Shown piece after piece: positions 35,039 to 44,792 of a DNA stretch of 64,000 bases. Origin of the DNA: Marinobacter sp. F4218 (lineage in GTDB: Bacteria > Pseudomonadota > Gammaproteobacteria > Pseudomonadales > Oleiphilaceae); contig NZ_JAHZIL010000003.1 of NCBI RefSeq assembly GCF_019443085.1, positions 1,364,001 through 1,428,000 of the forward strand, read 5' to 3'. The translations under genes were made by a program, and so were the position numbers. Under the pieces are notes generated by a model, which did not search any database, had not been told where the DNA came from, and saw only the letters and a list, made by a program, of their open reading frames with translations. Within the stretch, counting starts at the first letter, position 1. Every line of letters begins with the position of its first letter.

Positions 35039-35311
35039 TTAACGGTTGCGGGCGATAAAGCGCGACAGGTCCTCAAGTTTCTTCGGGTCCTCATCCACAA
35101 AGCGGATCGTAACGCTGACGAAATCCGTGTCCTGACGCTTGTCGACCGCCTGCAACTGGTTAACGAAACCGTTCAGGCGGGCCATCTGCCCCTCACCGAT
35201 CTCGATATCAATCACGGCCTGATCGAGAATGCCCGGAAACTCCTGGTCCCGCTTGGCCAGATCCCTCACGAAGCTGGCATCGTCCGCCACCAGCGCTTTC
35301 AGCATTGGCAT
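35039..35311 (-). CDS. Small protein of unknown function, PilZ-like C-terminal half
   Basis: A 90-residue soluble protein. The C-terminal half, ending FVSVTIRFVDEDPKKLEDL, has the feel of the last strand and helix of a PilZ domain, but the RxxxR and D/NxSxxG c-di-GMP residues are absent. The first residues (LKALVADDASFVRDL) look superficially like the start of a CheY receiver, but no receiver follows. ATG at 35311 follows GGAAGG. It is convergent with phoR. I cannot give a function. Confidence 0.6.
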   Translation of the reverse strand: MPMLKALVADDASFVRDLAKRDQEFPGILDQAVIDIEIGEGQMARLNGFVNQLQAVDKRQDTDFVSVTIRFVDEDPKKLEDLSRFIARNR

Positions 35312-35542
35312 CTGTACTACCTTCCGTTAACCGCGACCCAGATGTTATCGCCTCACTATGGAACATCGGCCCGGCCCGGACCGGAAACCCTGCCGCTACA
35401 AAAAGACGACAAACAGACGTACTAATGCGACACACTGGAACCCGGAGGTTAAACAATTGTCACTACCAAGGGCCCAAGTCGGTATTTCTGTCCTTCCAAA
35501 ACGCGCTACCATGGGCCTCAGAATTTTCACACCATTGTTACC

Positions 35543-36811
35543 ATGCCGAGGTTTTGTGTGCTGAACACATTCGTAAGGAATCTGCCCAGCCGGGGCGCCC
35601 TGAGCCGCCTGTCAATCGCCGGCCTCCTGGCCACCCTCGCCCTGCCAGCGCTGAGCGAGGAACCCACATCAACCGCCAACACCGAGGCCTTCAGTGAGTG
35701 CAAGGCGCGCCTGCAGGACCGCGCCATGGCTGCCGGAGTCAGCCGCGAGACAGCCAGCACTGTAATGGCCAGTGTCGAGCACCTGGATCGGGTCATTGAA
35801 CTGGACCGGCGCCAGCCAGAATTCACCACCACCTTCGCCGACTACCTGAACCGACGCGTCAACGAGGATCGCATCGGCAAAGGTCGCGAAATGCTGGAAG
35901 AACATGCCGATCTCCTGGAGCGTGTATCCGCGGAAACCGGCGTACCTGCACCTTACCTCGTCGCCTTCTGGGGCCTGGAAACCAACTTCGGCAGCTATTT
36001 CGGCAAGATGTCGGTACCCAGTTCACTCACCACACTGGCCTGCGATGCCAGACGCAGCAGTTTCTTTACCCAGCAGTTGATAGCCGCCCTGCGCATTATT
36101 GATGAGGGGGCGATCGCCGCCGAGCAGATGGAGGGCTCCTGGGCGGGCGCCATGGGGCACGTGCAGTTCATGCCCACGGTGTTCCTGAAACACGCCGTGG
36201 ACGCCGACGGTGACGGCCGCCGCGATCTGTGGAACAGCTTGCCGGATGCCATGATGTCCGCTGGAAAGTTTCTGGAGTCCATGGGCTGGGACCCGGACTA
36301 CCGCTGGGGCCGGGAAGTCATTCTGCCGGACAACTTCGACTACGCGCTGGCGGACGGCCGCAAGCTTCCGCTCTCCAAATGGCGGGAACTGGGCATCACC
36401 GACGCCTTTGGCAACGCCCTGGCCGACGAACCGATCAAAGCCTCGCTGGTGGTGCCGGCCGGCCATGAGGGGCCGGCATTCCTGGCGTACCACAACTTCC
36501 GCGTAATCATGGGCTGGAACCGGTCCGAATTCTACGCCATCGCGGTTGGCCATCTGGCCGACCGGGTCGCCGGAGCCGGCGGGCTGCAGAATCCGCCACC
36601 GGAAGATGTGCCATCGCTGTCACGGACATCCATTCTTGAGTTGCAGGAAACCCTCAATCAACGCGGCTACGACAGCGGCAAGCCGGATGGCATCATGGGG
36701 CCGGGAACCCGCTCCGCCATCCGTCAATTCCAGGCATCCTCAGGGCTGGTTGCCGATGGCTATCCGGGCGAAACTGTGTTGGAGAAACTGGGGGTCAGCG
36801 TAGAGCGATAA
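35543..36811 (+). CDS. Lytic murein transglycosylase (MltB-type) with peptidoglycan-binding domain
   Basis: A 422-residue periplasmic enzyme that cleaves peptidoglycan to 1,6-anhydromuramyl products. Signal peptide to about residue 38 (PALS-EE), an SLT_2 domain (about 50-340) with catalytic Glu146 in AFWGLETNFGSYFG and the support motif GSWAGAMGHVQFMP, and a C-terminal PG_binding_1 domain (about 355-420, LQETLNQRGYDSGKPDGIMG). The start is uncertain: ATG 35543 has no clear ribosome site, while GTG 35558 has GAGG six bases away. No lipobox is seen. The next gene starts six bases later. Confidence 0.93.
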   Translation: MPRFCVLNTFVRNLPSRGALSRLSIAGLLATLALPALSEEPTSTANTEAFSECKARLQDRAMAAGVSRETASTVMASVEHLDRVIELDRRQPEFTTTFADYLNRRVNEDRIGKGREMLEEHADLLERVSAETGVPAPYLVAFWGLETNFGSYFGKMSVPSSLTTLACDARRSSFFTQQLIAALRIIDEGAIAAEQMEGSWAGAMGHVQFMPTVFLKHAVDADGDGRRDLWNSLPDAMMSAGKFLESMGWDPDYRWGREVILPDNFDYALADGRKLPLSKWRELGITDAFGNALADEPIKASLVVPAGHEGPAFLAYHNFRVIMGWNRSEFYAIAVGHLADRVAGAGGLQNPPPEDVPSLSRTSILELQETLNQRGYDSGKPDGIMGPGTRSAIRQFQASSGLVADGYPGETVLEKLGVSVER

Positions 36812-36817
36812 CCCGAC

Positions 36818-37846
36818 ATGGATTCCATCACCCAAGTGGCACTGGGCGCATCAATAGCCGGTGCCGTTGCAGGCAAGACCCTGGGCCGGACCGCCCTGGT
36901 CGTGGGCGCCATGCTCGGCACCCTGCCGGATTTGGACGTGGTTATTGACTATGGCTCCGCCGTCAGCAATTTCACTCAGCACCGGGGGTTCAGTCATTCG
37001 GTGTTCGTGCTGGCGCCCCTCGCAGTGCTACTGGCGTGGTTGCTCTGGCGCTGGCGACCCGAGCAGAGTTTCCAGCGCTGGCTGACGCTCACCGGGCTGG
37101 TGCTGATCACCCATCCGCTGCTGGACTGCTTTACCACCTACGGGACCCAGCTGTTCTGGCCCCTTGGCCCACCGGTGGCGCTAAGCAGTATCTTCATCAT
37201 CGATCCGCTCTACACCCTGCCCCTTCTGGTGGGCTGTCTCGCCTTCCTGATCCGGCCACCGGCCCGTTCGGCGGTGGTCGCCGGGCTGGTGCTGTCCAGC
37301 CTGTACCTCGGCTGGACACTGACGGCACAGCAGGTCATTACAGAGCGAATCCGGCCTGCACTGGCCCGCGCCGGACTGCATGACCCGACACTGCTGATCC
37401 AGCCCATGCCCTTCAACACCGTGTTATGGCGGGCCACAGCCCTTACCGAGCGCCAGCATGTGGAAATCGTGACCGGCTTTTTCGATGGCGATGCGCCACT
37501 GAAACTTCAATATTTTGCGCGGGAACCGGAGCTTGCCCGGGCGGTTGCAGATTTCCCCGAGGCGCAGCGTCTGGAGTGGTTCACCCGGGGCCTGCTCGAC
37601 TACAACCGCGACGGTGACCGGATAACCGCCACCGATATCCGGCTCGGAATACCCGGCGCCCACCCGTTTACCTTCGTGCTGGCCCGTCAGGGTGCCGACG
37701 GCGTTCAGCCCGTACGCAGCGTCCGCACCCCAAGACCGGAGCTTGATCCGAAGGCGCTGGGGATACTCTGGGCACGACTCACCGGCGAGACACCCGTGCT
37801 CTGCCTGGCCGACCTGGCGACACCAGCGCCCGAGCAAACCTGTTAG
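36818..37846 (+). CDS. YdjM/DUF457-type membrane-bound metal-dependent hydrolase
   Basis: A 342-residue inner membrane protein of the PF04307 family. The N-terminal part has the metal-ligand pattern MDSITQVALGAS, GTLPDLDVVID, HRGFSHS and ITHPLLDCFTTYGT, with several His and Asp within or next to membrane helices (about five helices in residues 10-180). The C-terminal soluble third (about 190-340) is variable. Members are predicted hydrolases of unknown substrate; E. coli YdjM is LexA-controlled, but I see no LexA box here. It lies six bases after the lytic transglycosylase and probably shares its transcript. Confidence 0.85.
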   Translation: MDSITQVALGASIAGAVAGKTLGRTALVVGAMLGTLPDLDVVIDYGSAVSNFTQHRGFSHSVFVLAPLAVLLAWLLWRWRPEQSFQRWLTLTGLVLITHPLLDCFTTYGTQLFWPLGPPVALSSIFIIDPLYTLPLLVGCLAFLIRPPARSAVVAGLVLSSLYLGWTLTAQQVITERIRPALARAGLHDPTLLIQPMPFNTVLWRATALTERQHVEIVTGFFDGDAPLKLQYFAREPELARAVADFPEAQRLEWFTRGLLDYNRDGDRITATDIRLGIPGAHPFTFVLARQGADGVQPVRSVRTPRPELDPKALGILWARLTGETPVLCLADLATPAPEQTC

Positions 37847-37854
37847 TGTTAGCC

Positions 37855-38586
37855 ATGGTACGACTGGATCAATTTATTGCCGCCAGCACACCGCTATCAC
37901 GAAAGGATGCCAAGCGCGCCATCGGCGCCGGGCGCGTACGGGTCAACGGCGTGCCGTGCAAACTGGCCAACACCAAGCTGCGTGCCGATGTGACCGTCAC
38001 CCTGGATGGACAGGCCTGCGCCGTTCCCGGGGAGCGGTACCTGATGCTGAATAAGCCTGCGGGCGTCGTGAGCGCCACCCGGGACAGCGAACACCCGATC
38101 GCTCTGGATCTGCTGCCGGCTGAGCTTGCCGTTGGCCTTCACATCGCCGGTCGCCTTGATGCCGACACCACCGGGCTGTTGTTGCTGACCACGGATGGCC
38201 AGTGGTCCCACCGGATTACCTCACCCAGGGTGGAATGCCCGAAGACCTACCTGGTCTCCCTGAGCGATGACCTCTCTGAATCCGCAATCCAGCTCCTGGA
38301 GGAGGGCGTAGCCCTGCGCAACGACCCGCAACCCACGCGACCGGCGCGGGTACGGGTCAGGCAACCACGGTTGATTGAGCTGACCATTTCCGAGGGCCGG
38401 TACCATCAGGTCAAACGCATGCTGGCCGCCGTCGGCAACCACGTGGACGCTCTTCATCGCCTGCGCATCGGTGCCATCAGGCTGGATCCGGGGCTGGAAC
38501 CGGGTCAGTTCCGGATGTTGACGCCGGAGGAAGTCGACAGCGTGGGCCAGGTTTCAGTCAGGTCCGCTCGAAGCGCTGGGCCTTAA
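37855..38586 (+). CDS. rsuA: 16S rRNA pseudouridine(516) synthase RsuA
   Basis: A 243-residue pseudouridine synthase. N-terminal S4 RNA-binding domain (VRLDQFIAASTPLSRKDAKR on), then the catalytic domain with HIAGRLDADTTGLLLLTTDG, containing the catalytic Asp, and EGRYHQVKRMLAAVGNHV. It isomerises U516 of 16S rRNA. ATG 37855 gives the typical length; a GTG at 37846 overlaps the previous stop codon. The last 29 bases overlap the convergent asparaginase-like gene. Confidence 0.93.
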   Translation: MVRLDQFIAASTPLSRKDAKRAIGAGRVRVNGVPCKLANTKLRADVTVTLDGQACAVPGERYLMLNKPAGVVSATRDSEHPIALDLLPAELAVGLHIAGRLDADTTGLLLLTTDGQWSHRITSPRVECPKTYLVSLSDDLSESAIQLLEEGVALRNDPQPTRPARVRVRQPRLIELTISEGRYHQVKRMLAAVGNHVDALHRLRIGAIRLDPGLEPGQFRMLTPEEVDSVGQVSVRSARSAGP

Positions 38587-39037
38587 GGTTCTTTCGGACC
38601 GCGCCTGCCTCGAACACCTCACCATTCATGGCGAGATAGACACCGGGGGGTAACAGCTGCACCGCGGCCCAGGCGAACCCGATATTGAACAGCGCGTCGG
38701 ATCGCCGCATACGGGCCGGTTGCATGGCGCCAGTGAGGACAATGGTCTTGTCCTTCAGGGCGGCCAGGACCGCCGCAGTATCGGCCATGGTGTCCGTACC
38801 ATGGGTTACCAGAATCCGATCACAGTCACTCTCGGTTGCCGCCTGGAGAACGGCCGCTCGATCGGTGTCGTTCATCTCCAGACTGTCCTTGCGCATCAAC
38901 TCGCGCAAACGGTAGCCCTCATGAATGTTCGATTCCGACAGCAGCTCCGGGAGCAGGGAATCACCCACTTCAAATGCGCTATTGGCGTCGAAATACACCT
39001 TGTCGATGGTGCCACCCGTGGTAAAGATCTGGATCAT
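38558..39037 (-). CDS. Single-domain asparaginase-like protein
   Basis: A 159-residue protein equal to the N-terminal domain of L-asparaginases. The first threonine motif is FTTGGTIDKVYFD with Thr10 (and Tyr15), and the second is LVTHGTDTM with Thr81-Asp82. The C-terminal domain, which in full enzymes (about 330 residues) completes the neighbouring active site, is missing, yet the gene ends cleanly and has good codon use. The start at 39037 was chosen where the family begins; the upstream frame is Arg/Pro-rich and overlaps pbpG. pbpG ends 22 bases upstream on the same strand. Activity as an asparaginase is uncertain. Confidence 0.8.
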   Translation of the reverse strand: MIQIFTTGGTIDKVYFDANSAFEVGDSLLPELLSESNIHEGYRLRELMRKDSLEMNDTDRAAVLQAATESDCDRILVTHGTDTMADTAAVLAALKDKTIVLTGAMQPARMRRSDALFNIGFAWAAVQLLPPGVYLAMNGEVFEAGAVRKNLKAQRFERT

Positions 39038-39059
39038 GACCGGTCGTTTCCCTTCGGTG

Positions 39060-40007
39060 TCAGTTCGTCGCACTGACCGTGTTGGTTTTGGCGGCCGCGT
39101 ACGCCGCGTTTTTCTGCTGTTCGTATCGCCGGGCTGCCTTGGCGACCTGCCCCGGTGCCCCGGTGTCCAGCCAGCGCTTGATGCGACCGGCATCCCCCAT
39201 GGGGGATCGGGTACCCAGAGAATCCAGCAGCACGGTCACCACCTGCTTGCCATTCATCTCGGAGATCATCACCAGACACCGACCTGCCTCACTCAGGTAG
39301 CCGGTTTTGCTCAGCTCCACGCCCCAGCTTTGCCGGTGCACCAGGGCGTTGGTATTGCCAAAGGACAGGCTGTAGCGGGGGTTGCGGAAATGCGCGCGGT
39401 GGTAACCGGTGGTCGAATACTCGCGAATCTCCGGGTGCTTTGCAGCGGCCTTCACGAGTTGCACGAGGTCAGCGGCGGTCGAGATATTGTCGGCGGACAG
39501 ACCGGTCGGATCAACGAAACGGGTTCCGTCCATGCCCAATTCCCTGGCCTTGGCGTTCATTGCCTCAATAAAGGCGTCGAAGCCGCCGGGATGACTCCGG
39601 GCCAGGGTGTAGGCCGCAAAGTTCTCTGACGACATCAGGGCGATGCGCAACGCCTCGCCCCGGCGAAGCTCGGAGTCAACACGGATCCTGGTGTAAGCGT
39701 TGGCCGCCGCCGGTGTGTGGCGCTCGGTGAAGGTGAGCCACTCGTCTAGCGGTTCGCCGGAATCCAGCACCACCAGTGCCGTCATCACCTTGGTGAGTGA
39801 GGCGATTGGCACGGGCCGATCGGCGTGTTTGCCAAAAACCAGCGAGTCTTCGTCGATCACGGCGACCGCAGCATTGACGGAAGCAAGGTTAGGGCCCGAT
39901 GCCTGAGCTTCCTGACTGGTCGATTCCGACGACTGATGCGCCGCGATTGAAGCCGGCAGACAAATCAGGAGAAAAAACACCATCGGGGCAAAGCCGCGCA
40001 CTCTCAT
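39060..40007 (-). CDS. pbpG: D-alanyl-D-alanine endopeptidase (PBP7)
   Basis: A 315-residue low-molecular-weight penicillin-binding protein. Signal peptide to about residue 23; the serine peptidase motifs are S70-L-T-K73, S127-E-N129 and a KTG in VELSKTGYLSEAG. It trims peptidoglycan cross-links in the periplasm. ATG 40007 follows AGGA. The C-terminal end is Ala/Lys-rich and lacks the amphipathic anchor of PBP5/6, as expected for PbpG. Likely cotranscribed with the asparaginase-like gene. Confidence 0.92.
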   Translation of the reverse strand: MRVRGFAPMVFFLLICLPASIAAHQSSESTSQEAQASGPNLASVNAAVAVIDEDSLVFGKHADRPVPIASLTKVMTALVVLDSGEPLDEWLTFTERHTPAAANAYTRIRVDSELRRGEALRIALMSSENFAAYTLARSHPGGFDAFIEAMNAKARELGMDGTRFVDPTGLSADNISTAADLVQLVKAAAKHPEIREYSTTGYHRAHFRNPRYSLSFGNTNALVHRQSWGVELSKTGYLSEAGRCLVMISEMNGKQVVTVLLDSLGTRSPMGDAGRIKRWLDTGAPGQVAKAARRYEQQKNAAYAAAKTNTVSATN

Positions 40008-40120
40008 TCAAACCAATCCTGTCTTAAACACATGTTTGTTCCTGCACCTCGGGGGCGGTCTCCGCCGGGCTACAGCCGTCAATGACACCACTATAACAGG
40101 CAACGAGGAACACGATCAGG

Positions 40121-40240
40121 TCACAATTTTAAGTCACTCGTTTTAAACAGGAAATGCAAAATACCTTAAAATGTATTAAAATTGCCGAAAATTCATAGCG
40201 TTACAATATTTTTCAAAATGTAATTAGACTGTAACAAGAT
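40121..40240. other. AT-rich regulatory gap between divergent genes
   Basis: This roughly 120-base block is much richer in A+T than the surrounding genes and has runs such as TTAAAATGTATTAAAATTG. It also holds TTACA (40201-40205) facing TGTAA (40219-40223). It lies between the divergent pbpG and the 7TM-EAL gene and probably contains both promoters; I could not fix hexamers with confidence. Confidence 0.4.
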
Positions 40241-40278
40241 GGCGAATCCGCCGCGGTGGCGACAGGGACTTCGATTGC

Positions 40279-42924
40279 ATGGACTCAAGCGCAGGACACA
40301 CTGAGGACAAGGACGCGAGGGTGCAACAGCCCCGTCGCACCCGCCTCTTTCTTCGGCGCTGGTCTCCGTTTCTGCTGTTGATTCTCGCGTTTGGCTACGG
40401 CCTGCTGGCCACCACCATTCTGAATACCGGCCTCCTGAAACCTGAAGCCACGTCTTCCAGGCCTCCGCCGATAGCCGTGGAATCTCCCCAGACGCATTAT
40501 CTGACAAAATCCCTGACCGAGGTCCTCGACCAGCAACGCTGGCTAGACGATAACTGGCAGCCGATTCCGGAGAATCGCTCCGGCCTGGGTTACTTCTCTG
40601 TACCCGTCACCTTCAGGGTGACCCTCAATAACCCCGGTGATCAGCCCCTGCGCAAGTGGGCCGTGGTTTCGGCGCCATCCCTGGATTACATCCAGCCGGC
40701 GGTTATCGGCGAAGACGGCTCGGCCTCGTTACTGCCAGCCATGGGCGACCTGTATCCGTTCGACCACCGAACGATTGCGCTCCCACAATGGGTCTGGCCG
40801 ATAACCCTGCCACCAGGCTCCTCCATTCTGCTGTTCGAAGTCCGTAATGCCGGTCCAACCATGCTGCCGCTGTCGATACTGGAACCGGATACCGTCATCA
40901 GCGAAAGTGCCGGCACCCTGGCCTGGAAGGCATCGATCACCGGCCTGCTGGTCTTTGCCCTGCTGTTCAACCTCAGCATCGTGGTCAAGATGAAACGCCC
41001 GGGGCTCGCCTGGCTCAGCGTCCTGATGTTCAGCCTGGTCTACAGCCAGCTGGTGATGGAAGGTTTCGGGCTCTGGTACCTTTGGCCCAACCTGCCGGAA
41101 ATGAACCGACTCCTGAACATCACTCTGCCCCTGTGCCTGATTGCGCTGTGCCAGTTTACCCCGCACTTTATGCCGGTGCCCCGGAACGCCGTCCGGATTC
41201 TTTTTGGCATCAGTGTCCTGGCCTTCGTGCACCTGCTGGCAATCCCCCTGGGCCTGCCGCTGCTTGGTCAGGGCTCGTTCCTGCTGCTCGCCATGGCCGG
41301 GGGCACCATGATTCTCGGACTGGTTCTCAGGCAGTTCCGCAGTCACGTCTATGCCCGCTACTACGCCCTCTCCATTCTGGCCATCCTGGCCGGCTCGCTG
41401 ATTTCCTCCCTGCGCACCATTGGCTGGGTGCCCATCAACAGCCTGACGGATTCGGCCTTCTTCCTCGGGGCGGCGGCCGGGTCACTGATCCTGACCAGCG
41501 CTGTCGGCCGGCAGATGTTCGAAGAACGCAAACGGCGCATGAAGTCGGATATCCGGGCCCAACAGGAACAACGGCTGAGAACCCTGGTGGAGCAGGACTA
41601 TGATCGTCTGCTCAAGACCCACCGGATCACCGGCAAACCCAACCGGGCCATGCTGGAGGAAAGCCTTGATGCGCTGGACAGCCGGAAACAGCCCTACACC
41701 CTTGGCCTGATCCGGCTGGAGCGGTTCAACGAGATCGAGCAGGCTCTGGGTTACCGAACTACCGAAGAACTGCTTAAAAGCTACCTCAGGCACCTCAACA
41801 GTTTCCTGAAACAGCTCCTCGGCGACCGCCTGGTGATGATCAATGGTTACGCCATCGCCAGTATAGACACCGCCACCCATGCCTTTGCCCTGCATCGCGA
41901 TGAGGCATCCGGAGCGACAGGAGAGATACTCGGGGAACTCACCAACTGGCTCGAAGAGAATTTCCGGGAAGGTCGGTTTGCATTTTCCTGGAGCGCCTCC
42001 GTGGGCATTGCTCACGCTCCCGAACACGGTGACGACGTCGCCAGTGCCCTGTCGTCTGCCGGCTTTGCCGCTCTGGACCGACGTCAGACCCTGACCGTTT
42101 ATGACCCGGCCATCGCCGAATGGCAGTACCGGCAACAGGTGTTAATGCTGGATGTGGAAGGAGCCCTGCGAAACGGTGAGATGTGGCTGGAATACCAGCC
42201 CAAGGTGTGTATCCGGGACAAACGCACCGAGTCACTGGAAGCTCTGATCCGATGGCAGCATCCGGAGTTTGGCCCGGTGCCTCCCGCGCACTGGGTTCCC
42301 CTGGCAGAACAGGTTGGCATGATTCACCCGGTAACGCTCTGGGTGATGGACCGGGCCTGCCAGGACCATGGCCAGCTGAAAGATCGCCACGGAGAACACG
42401 TTAGCGTCGCCGTCAACGTGTCAGCGAAGGACTTGTCGCATCCGGATTTCCATGAGGAGGTCATCGCCATTACCCGGCACCATGGCACCCGACCAGAGAA
42501 CCTGATTCTGGAAATCACCGAAACGGCCATGATGGTGGACGCCACGGCTGCCCGAACAATGATCCGGACCCTGAGTCAGGCCGGTTTCCGGATCGCTCTG
42601 GACGACTTCGGCACCGGCCACTCCTCCCTCGGCACGCTGGCCACCTTTGACCTGGACGAACTGAAGATCGACCGGAGTTTCCTCAAGGACATCCTCCAGC
42701 ATCCCACCCGCCAGCGCATTTTCCGGGCGGCTCTGGAACTGGGCGATGCACTGGATCTGGATGTGGTGGTCGAAGGCGTAGAGGACGAGTCGATTGCCAT
42801 CTGGCTGCAACAGTTCCCTGGCCTGTATGGCCAGGGTTACTACTGGGCCCGGCCCGAACGGCTCGCCCCCCAGCCCCGGACCCTCACGGCAGATCGGTCA
42901 CCGCCCCTTTCGAGGCCGAACTGA
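40279..42924 (+). CDS. Second 7TM sensor with degenerate GGDEF and an EAL domain
   Basis: An 881-residue membrane protein. An N-terminal helix (about residues 30-50) and a periplasmic domain (about 60-215) precede about seven membrane helices (220-415), a coiled coil (about 418-450), a GGDEF-like domain without the GGDEF motif (about 455-620) and an EAL domain (about 630-870). EAL landmarks are kept: EALIRW near 653, [32 protein letters not shown] and VVVEGVEDE. It should be a c-di-GMP phosphodiesterase. It resembles the 25616-28180 protein in layout. Its last 41 bases overlap the convergent ilvD gene. Confidence 0.9.
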   Translation: MDSSAGHTEDKDARVQQPRRTRLFLRRWSPFLLLILAFGYGLLATTILNTGLLKPEATSSRPPPIAVESPQTHYLTKSLTEVLDQQRWLDDNWQPIPENRSGLGYFSVPVTFRVTLNNPGDQPLRKWAVVSAPSLDYIQPAVIGEDGSASLLPAMGDLYPFDHRTIALPQWVWPITLPPGSSILLFEVRNAGPTMLPLSILEPDTVISESAGTLAWKASITGLLVFALLFNLSIVVKMKRPGLAWLSVLMFSLVYSQLVMEGFGLWYLWPNLPEMNRLLNITLPLCLIALCQFTPHFMPVPRNAVRILFGISVLAFVHLLAIPLGLPLLGQGSFLLLAMAGGTMILGLVLRQFRSHVYARYYALSILAILAGSLISSLRTIGWVPINSLTDSAFFLGAAAGSLILTSAVGRQMFEERKRRMKSDIRAQQEQRLRTLVEQDYDRLLKTHRITGKPNRAMLEESLDALDSRKQPYTLGLIRLERFNEIEQALGYRTTEELLKSYLRHLNSFLKQLLGDRLVMINGYAIASIDTATHAFALHRDEASGATGEILGELTNWLEENFREGRFAFSWSASVGIAHAPEHGDDVASALSSAGFAALDRRQTLTVYDPAIAEWQYRQQVLMLDVEGALRNGEMWLEYQPKVCIRDKRTESLEALIRWQHPEFGPVPPAHWVPLAEQVGMIHPVTLWVMDRACQDHGQLKDRHGEHVSVAVNVSAKDLSHPDFHEEVIAITRHHGTRPENLILEITETAMMVDATAARTMIRTLSQAGFRIALDDFGTGHSSLGTLATFDLDELKIDRSFLKDILQHPTRQRIFRAALELGDALDLDVVVEGVEDESIAIWLQQFPGLYGQGYYWARPERLAPQPRTLTADRSPPLSRPN

Positions 42925-44560
42925 CGGTGCGGGCGTATTTGGCTAACACGCCCCGCTCAAAGCGGGGTGCCGGTTCCCGCCAGTTCTGGCGGCGCCGCTC
43001 CAGCTCCTGGTCGGTCACATCCAGCTCGATCCGGTTGCCGACCGCATCAATGGTGACTGTGTCGCCGTCCTCAACCAACGCAATCGGCCCACCCTCGGCA
43101 GCTTCCGGGGTAATATGCCCCACCACAAAACCGTGGCTACCTCCAGAGAAGCGACCATCGGTGATCAGCGCAACATCGCTGCCCAGCCCTTTGCCCATGA
43201 TCGCAGAGGTTGGGCTGAGCATCTCCCGCATGCCCGGCCCACCTTTGGGCCCTTCGTAGCGGATAACCAGGACGTCGCCGGCCACGACCGTGCCGTCGAG
43301 AATCCGTTCCTGGGCTTCCTCCTCGGAGTGAAACACCCGGGCCCGCCCGGTAAAGTGGGTGCCTTCCTTGCCGGTGATCTTGGCCACCGCACCGGTCGGG
43401 GCAAGATTCCCGTAGAGAATGCGCAGGTGACTGTCGGCTTTAATCGGACTGTCGAAGGCGTGGATGATGTCCTGACCTTCCGGGTACGGCGCCACATCGG
43501 CAAGATTTTCCGCCAGGGTCTGCCCGGTCACAGTCATGCAGTTGCCATGCAACAGCCCACGCTCCAGCAGCATTTTCATCAGCGGCTGGATACCGCCGAT
43601 CGCCACCAGTTCCGACATCATGTAATGGCCGCTGGGACGCAGATCCGCCAGCACGGGCACCCGCTTGCCGATCTCGACGAAATCCTCCAGATCGAGCTCT
43701 ACGCCCACGGTGCTGGCCATCGCCAACAGATGCAGAACGGCATTGGTCGACCCACCCAGAGCGATGACCACGGTGATCGCGTTTTCGAAGGCCTCCCGGG
43801 TCATGATGTCCGAGGGCTTGATCTCCCGCTCCAGAAGATTGAGGACGGCTGCGCCGGCGGCACGGCAGTCCTCGGCCTTGGTCTCAGACACTGCATTCTG
43901 TGCCGAGCTTCCCGGCAGGCTCATGCCCATGGCTTCGATCGCCGAGGCCATGGTGTTGGCAGTGTACATGCCGCCGCAGGAACCCGGCCCGGGTATGGCA
44001 GTTTCCTCAATCTGCTTGACCTCGATGAGATCCAGGTCACCACGGGCGTGCGCCCCAACCGCCTCAAACACGGAGATGATGTCGGTGTGGTTCTCCCCCG
44101 GCATGATGGTTCCACCGTAGACAAACACCGACGGGCGATTGAGCCGGGCCAGCCCCATCAAGCAACCGGGCATGTTCTTGTCGCAGCCGCCGATGGCCAC
44201 CAATCCGTCAAAGCCTTCACAGCCGGCCACCGTTTCAATGGAATCGGCAATGACCTCCCGGGACACCAGCGAATACTTCATGCCTTCGGTGCCATTCGCA
44301 ATGCCATCAGAAACGGTAATAGTGTTGAAAATCAGTGACTTGCCGCCCGCCTCATCGGCCCCGACGGCGGACTCTTCAGCCAGGCGGTTGATGTGCATGT
44401 TGCAGGGGGTGAGATTGCTCCAGGTGGATGCGATACCCACCTGGGGTTTCCTGAAGTCATCATCACCGAAGCCAACCGCCCGTAACATCGCCCGGCTGGC
44501 GGACTTGCCGATGCCGTCGACCACAGGCGATGAATAACGGCGCCGTTTATCCTGAGCCAT
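42884..44560 (-). CDS. ilvD: Dihydroxy-acid dehydratase
   Basis: A 558-residue Fe-S dehydratase for the penultimate step of valine and isoleucine synthesis. Cluster cysteines lie in SNLTPCNMH (Cys53), [10 protein letters not shown] (Cys near 125) and [12 protein letters not shown]. The C-terminal [11 protein letters not shown] and [10 protein letters not shown] are the active-site Ser region. It is of the shorter IlvD branch (about 560 residues) that tends to carry a [2Fe-2S] cluster, rather than the 616-residue E. coli form. ATG 44560 follows GGAGAG; the frame is open upstream but without family sequence. It overlaps the 7TM-EAL gene by 41 bases at the 3' ends. Confidence 0.96.
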   Translation of the reverse strand: MAQDKRRRYSSPVVDGIGKSASRAMLRAVGFGDDDFRKPQVGIASTWSNLTPCNMHINRLAEESAVGADEAGGKSLIFNTITVSDGIANGTEGMKYSLVSREVIADSIETVAGCEGFDGLVAIGGCDKNMPGCLMGLARLNRPSVFVYGGTIMPGENHTDIISVFEAVGAHARGDLDLIEVKQIEETAIPGPGSCGGMYTANTMASAIEAMGMSLPGSSAQNAVSETKAEDCRAAGAAVLNLLEREIKPSDIMTREAFENAITVVIALGGSTNAVLHLLAMASTVGVELDLEDFVEIGKRVPVLADLRPSGHYMMSELVAIGGIQPLMKMLLERGLLHGNCMTVTGQTLAENLADVAPYPEGQDIIHAFDSPIKADSHLRILYGNLAPTGAVAKITGKEGTHFTGRARVFHSEEEAQERILDGTVVAGDVLVIRYEGPKGGPGMREMLSPTSAIMGKGLGSDVALITDGRFSGGSHGFVVGHITPEAAEGGPIALVEDGDTVTIDAVGNRIELDVTDQELERRRQNWREPAPRFERGVLAKYARTVSSASKGAVTDLP

Positions 44561-44792
44561 CGCTGTCTCTCCTGTTGCGCTTTTTAGTAGTGTCTTCAGG
44601 CTGGCAGAATCGGCGCCGGCGGGCAACGATATTCAGCATTATCCCGTGGCGACCCGGCAGCAATGGTCCGGCGATACGATGCACCGCTTCCGCCACGCTG
44701 GACAAGATGCTGTTCCGACTGACTTGCATCAAGGGATAAGGAGTGGGTGCCTTTTACAATCAGTGCTACCAATGGAGAAATGGAGGCGTGCC

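Noticed and set aside
35270..35311. CheY-like N-terminus (LVADDASFVRDL)
   Set aside because: No phosphoacceptor Asp or later receiver strands follow in this or other frames, so a receiver domain is not supported.
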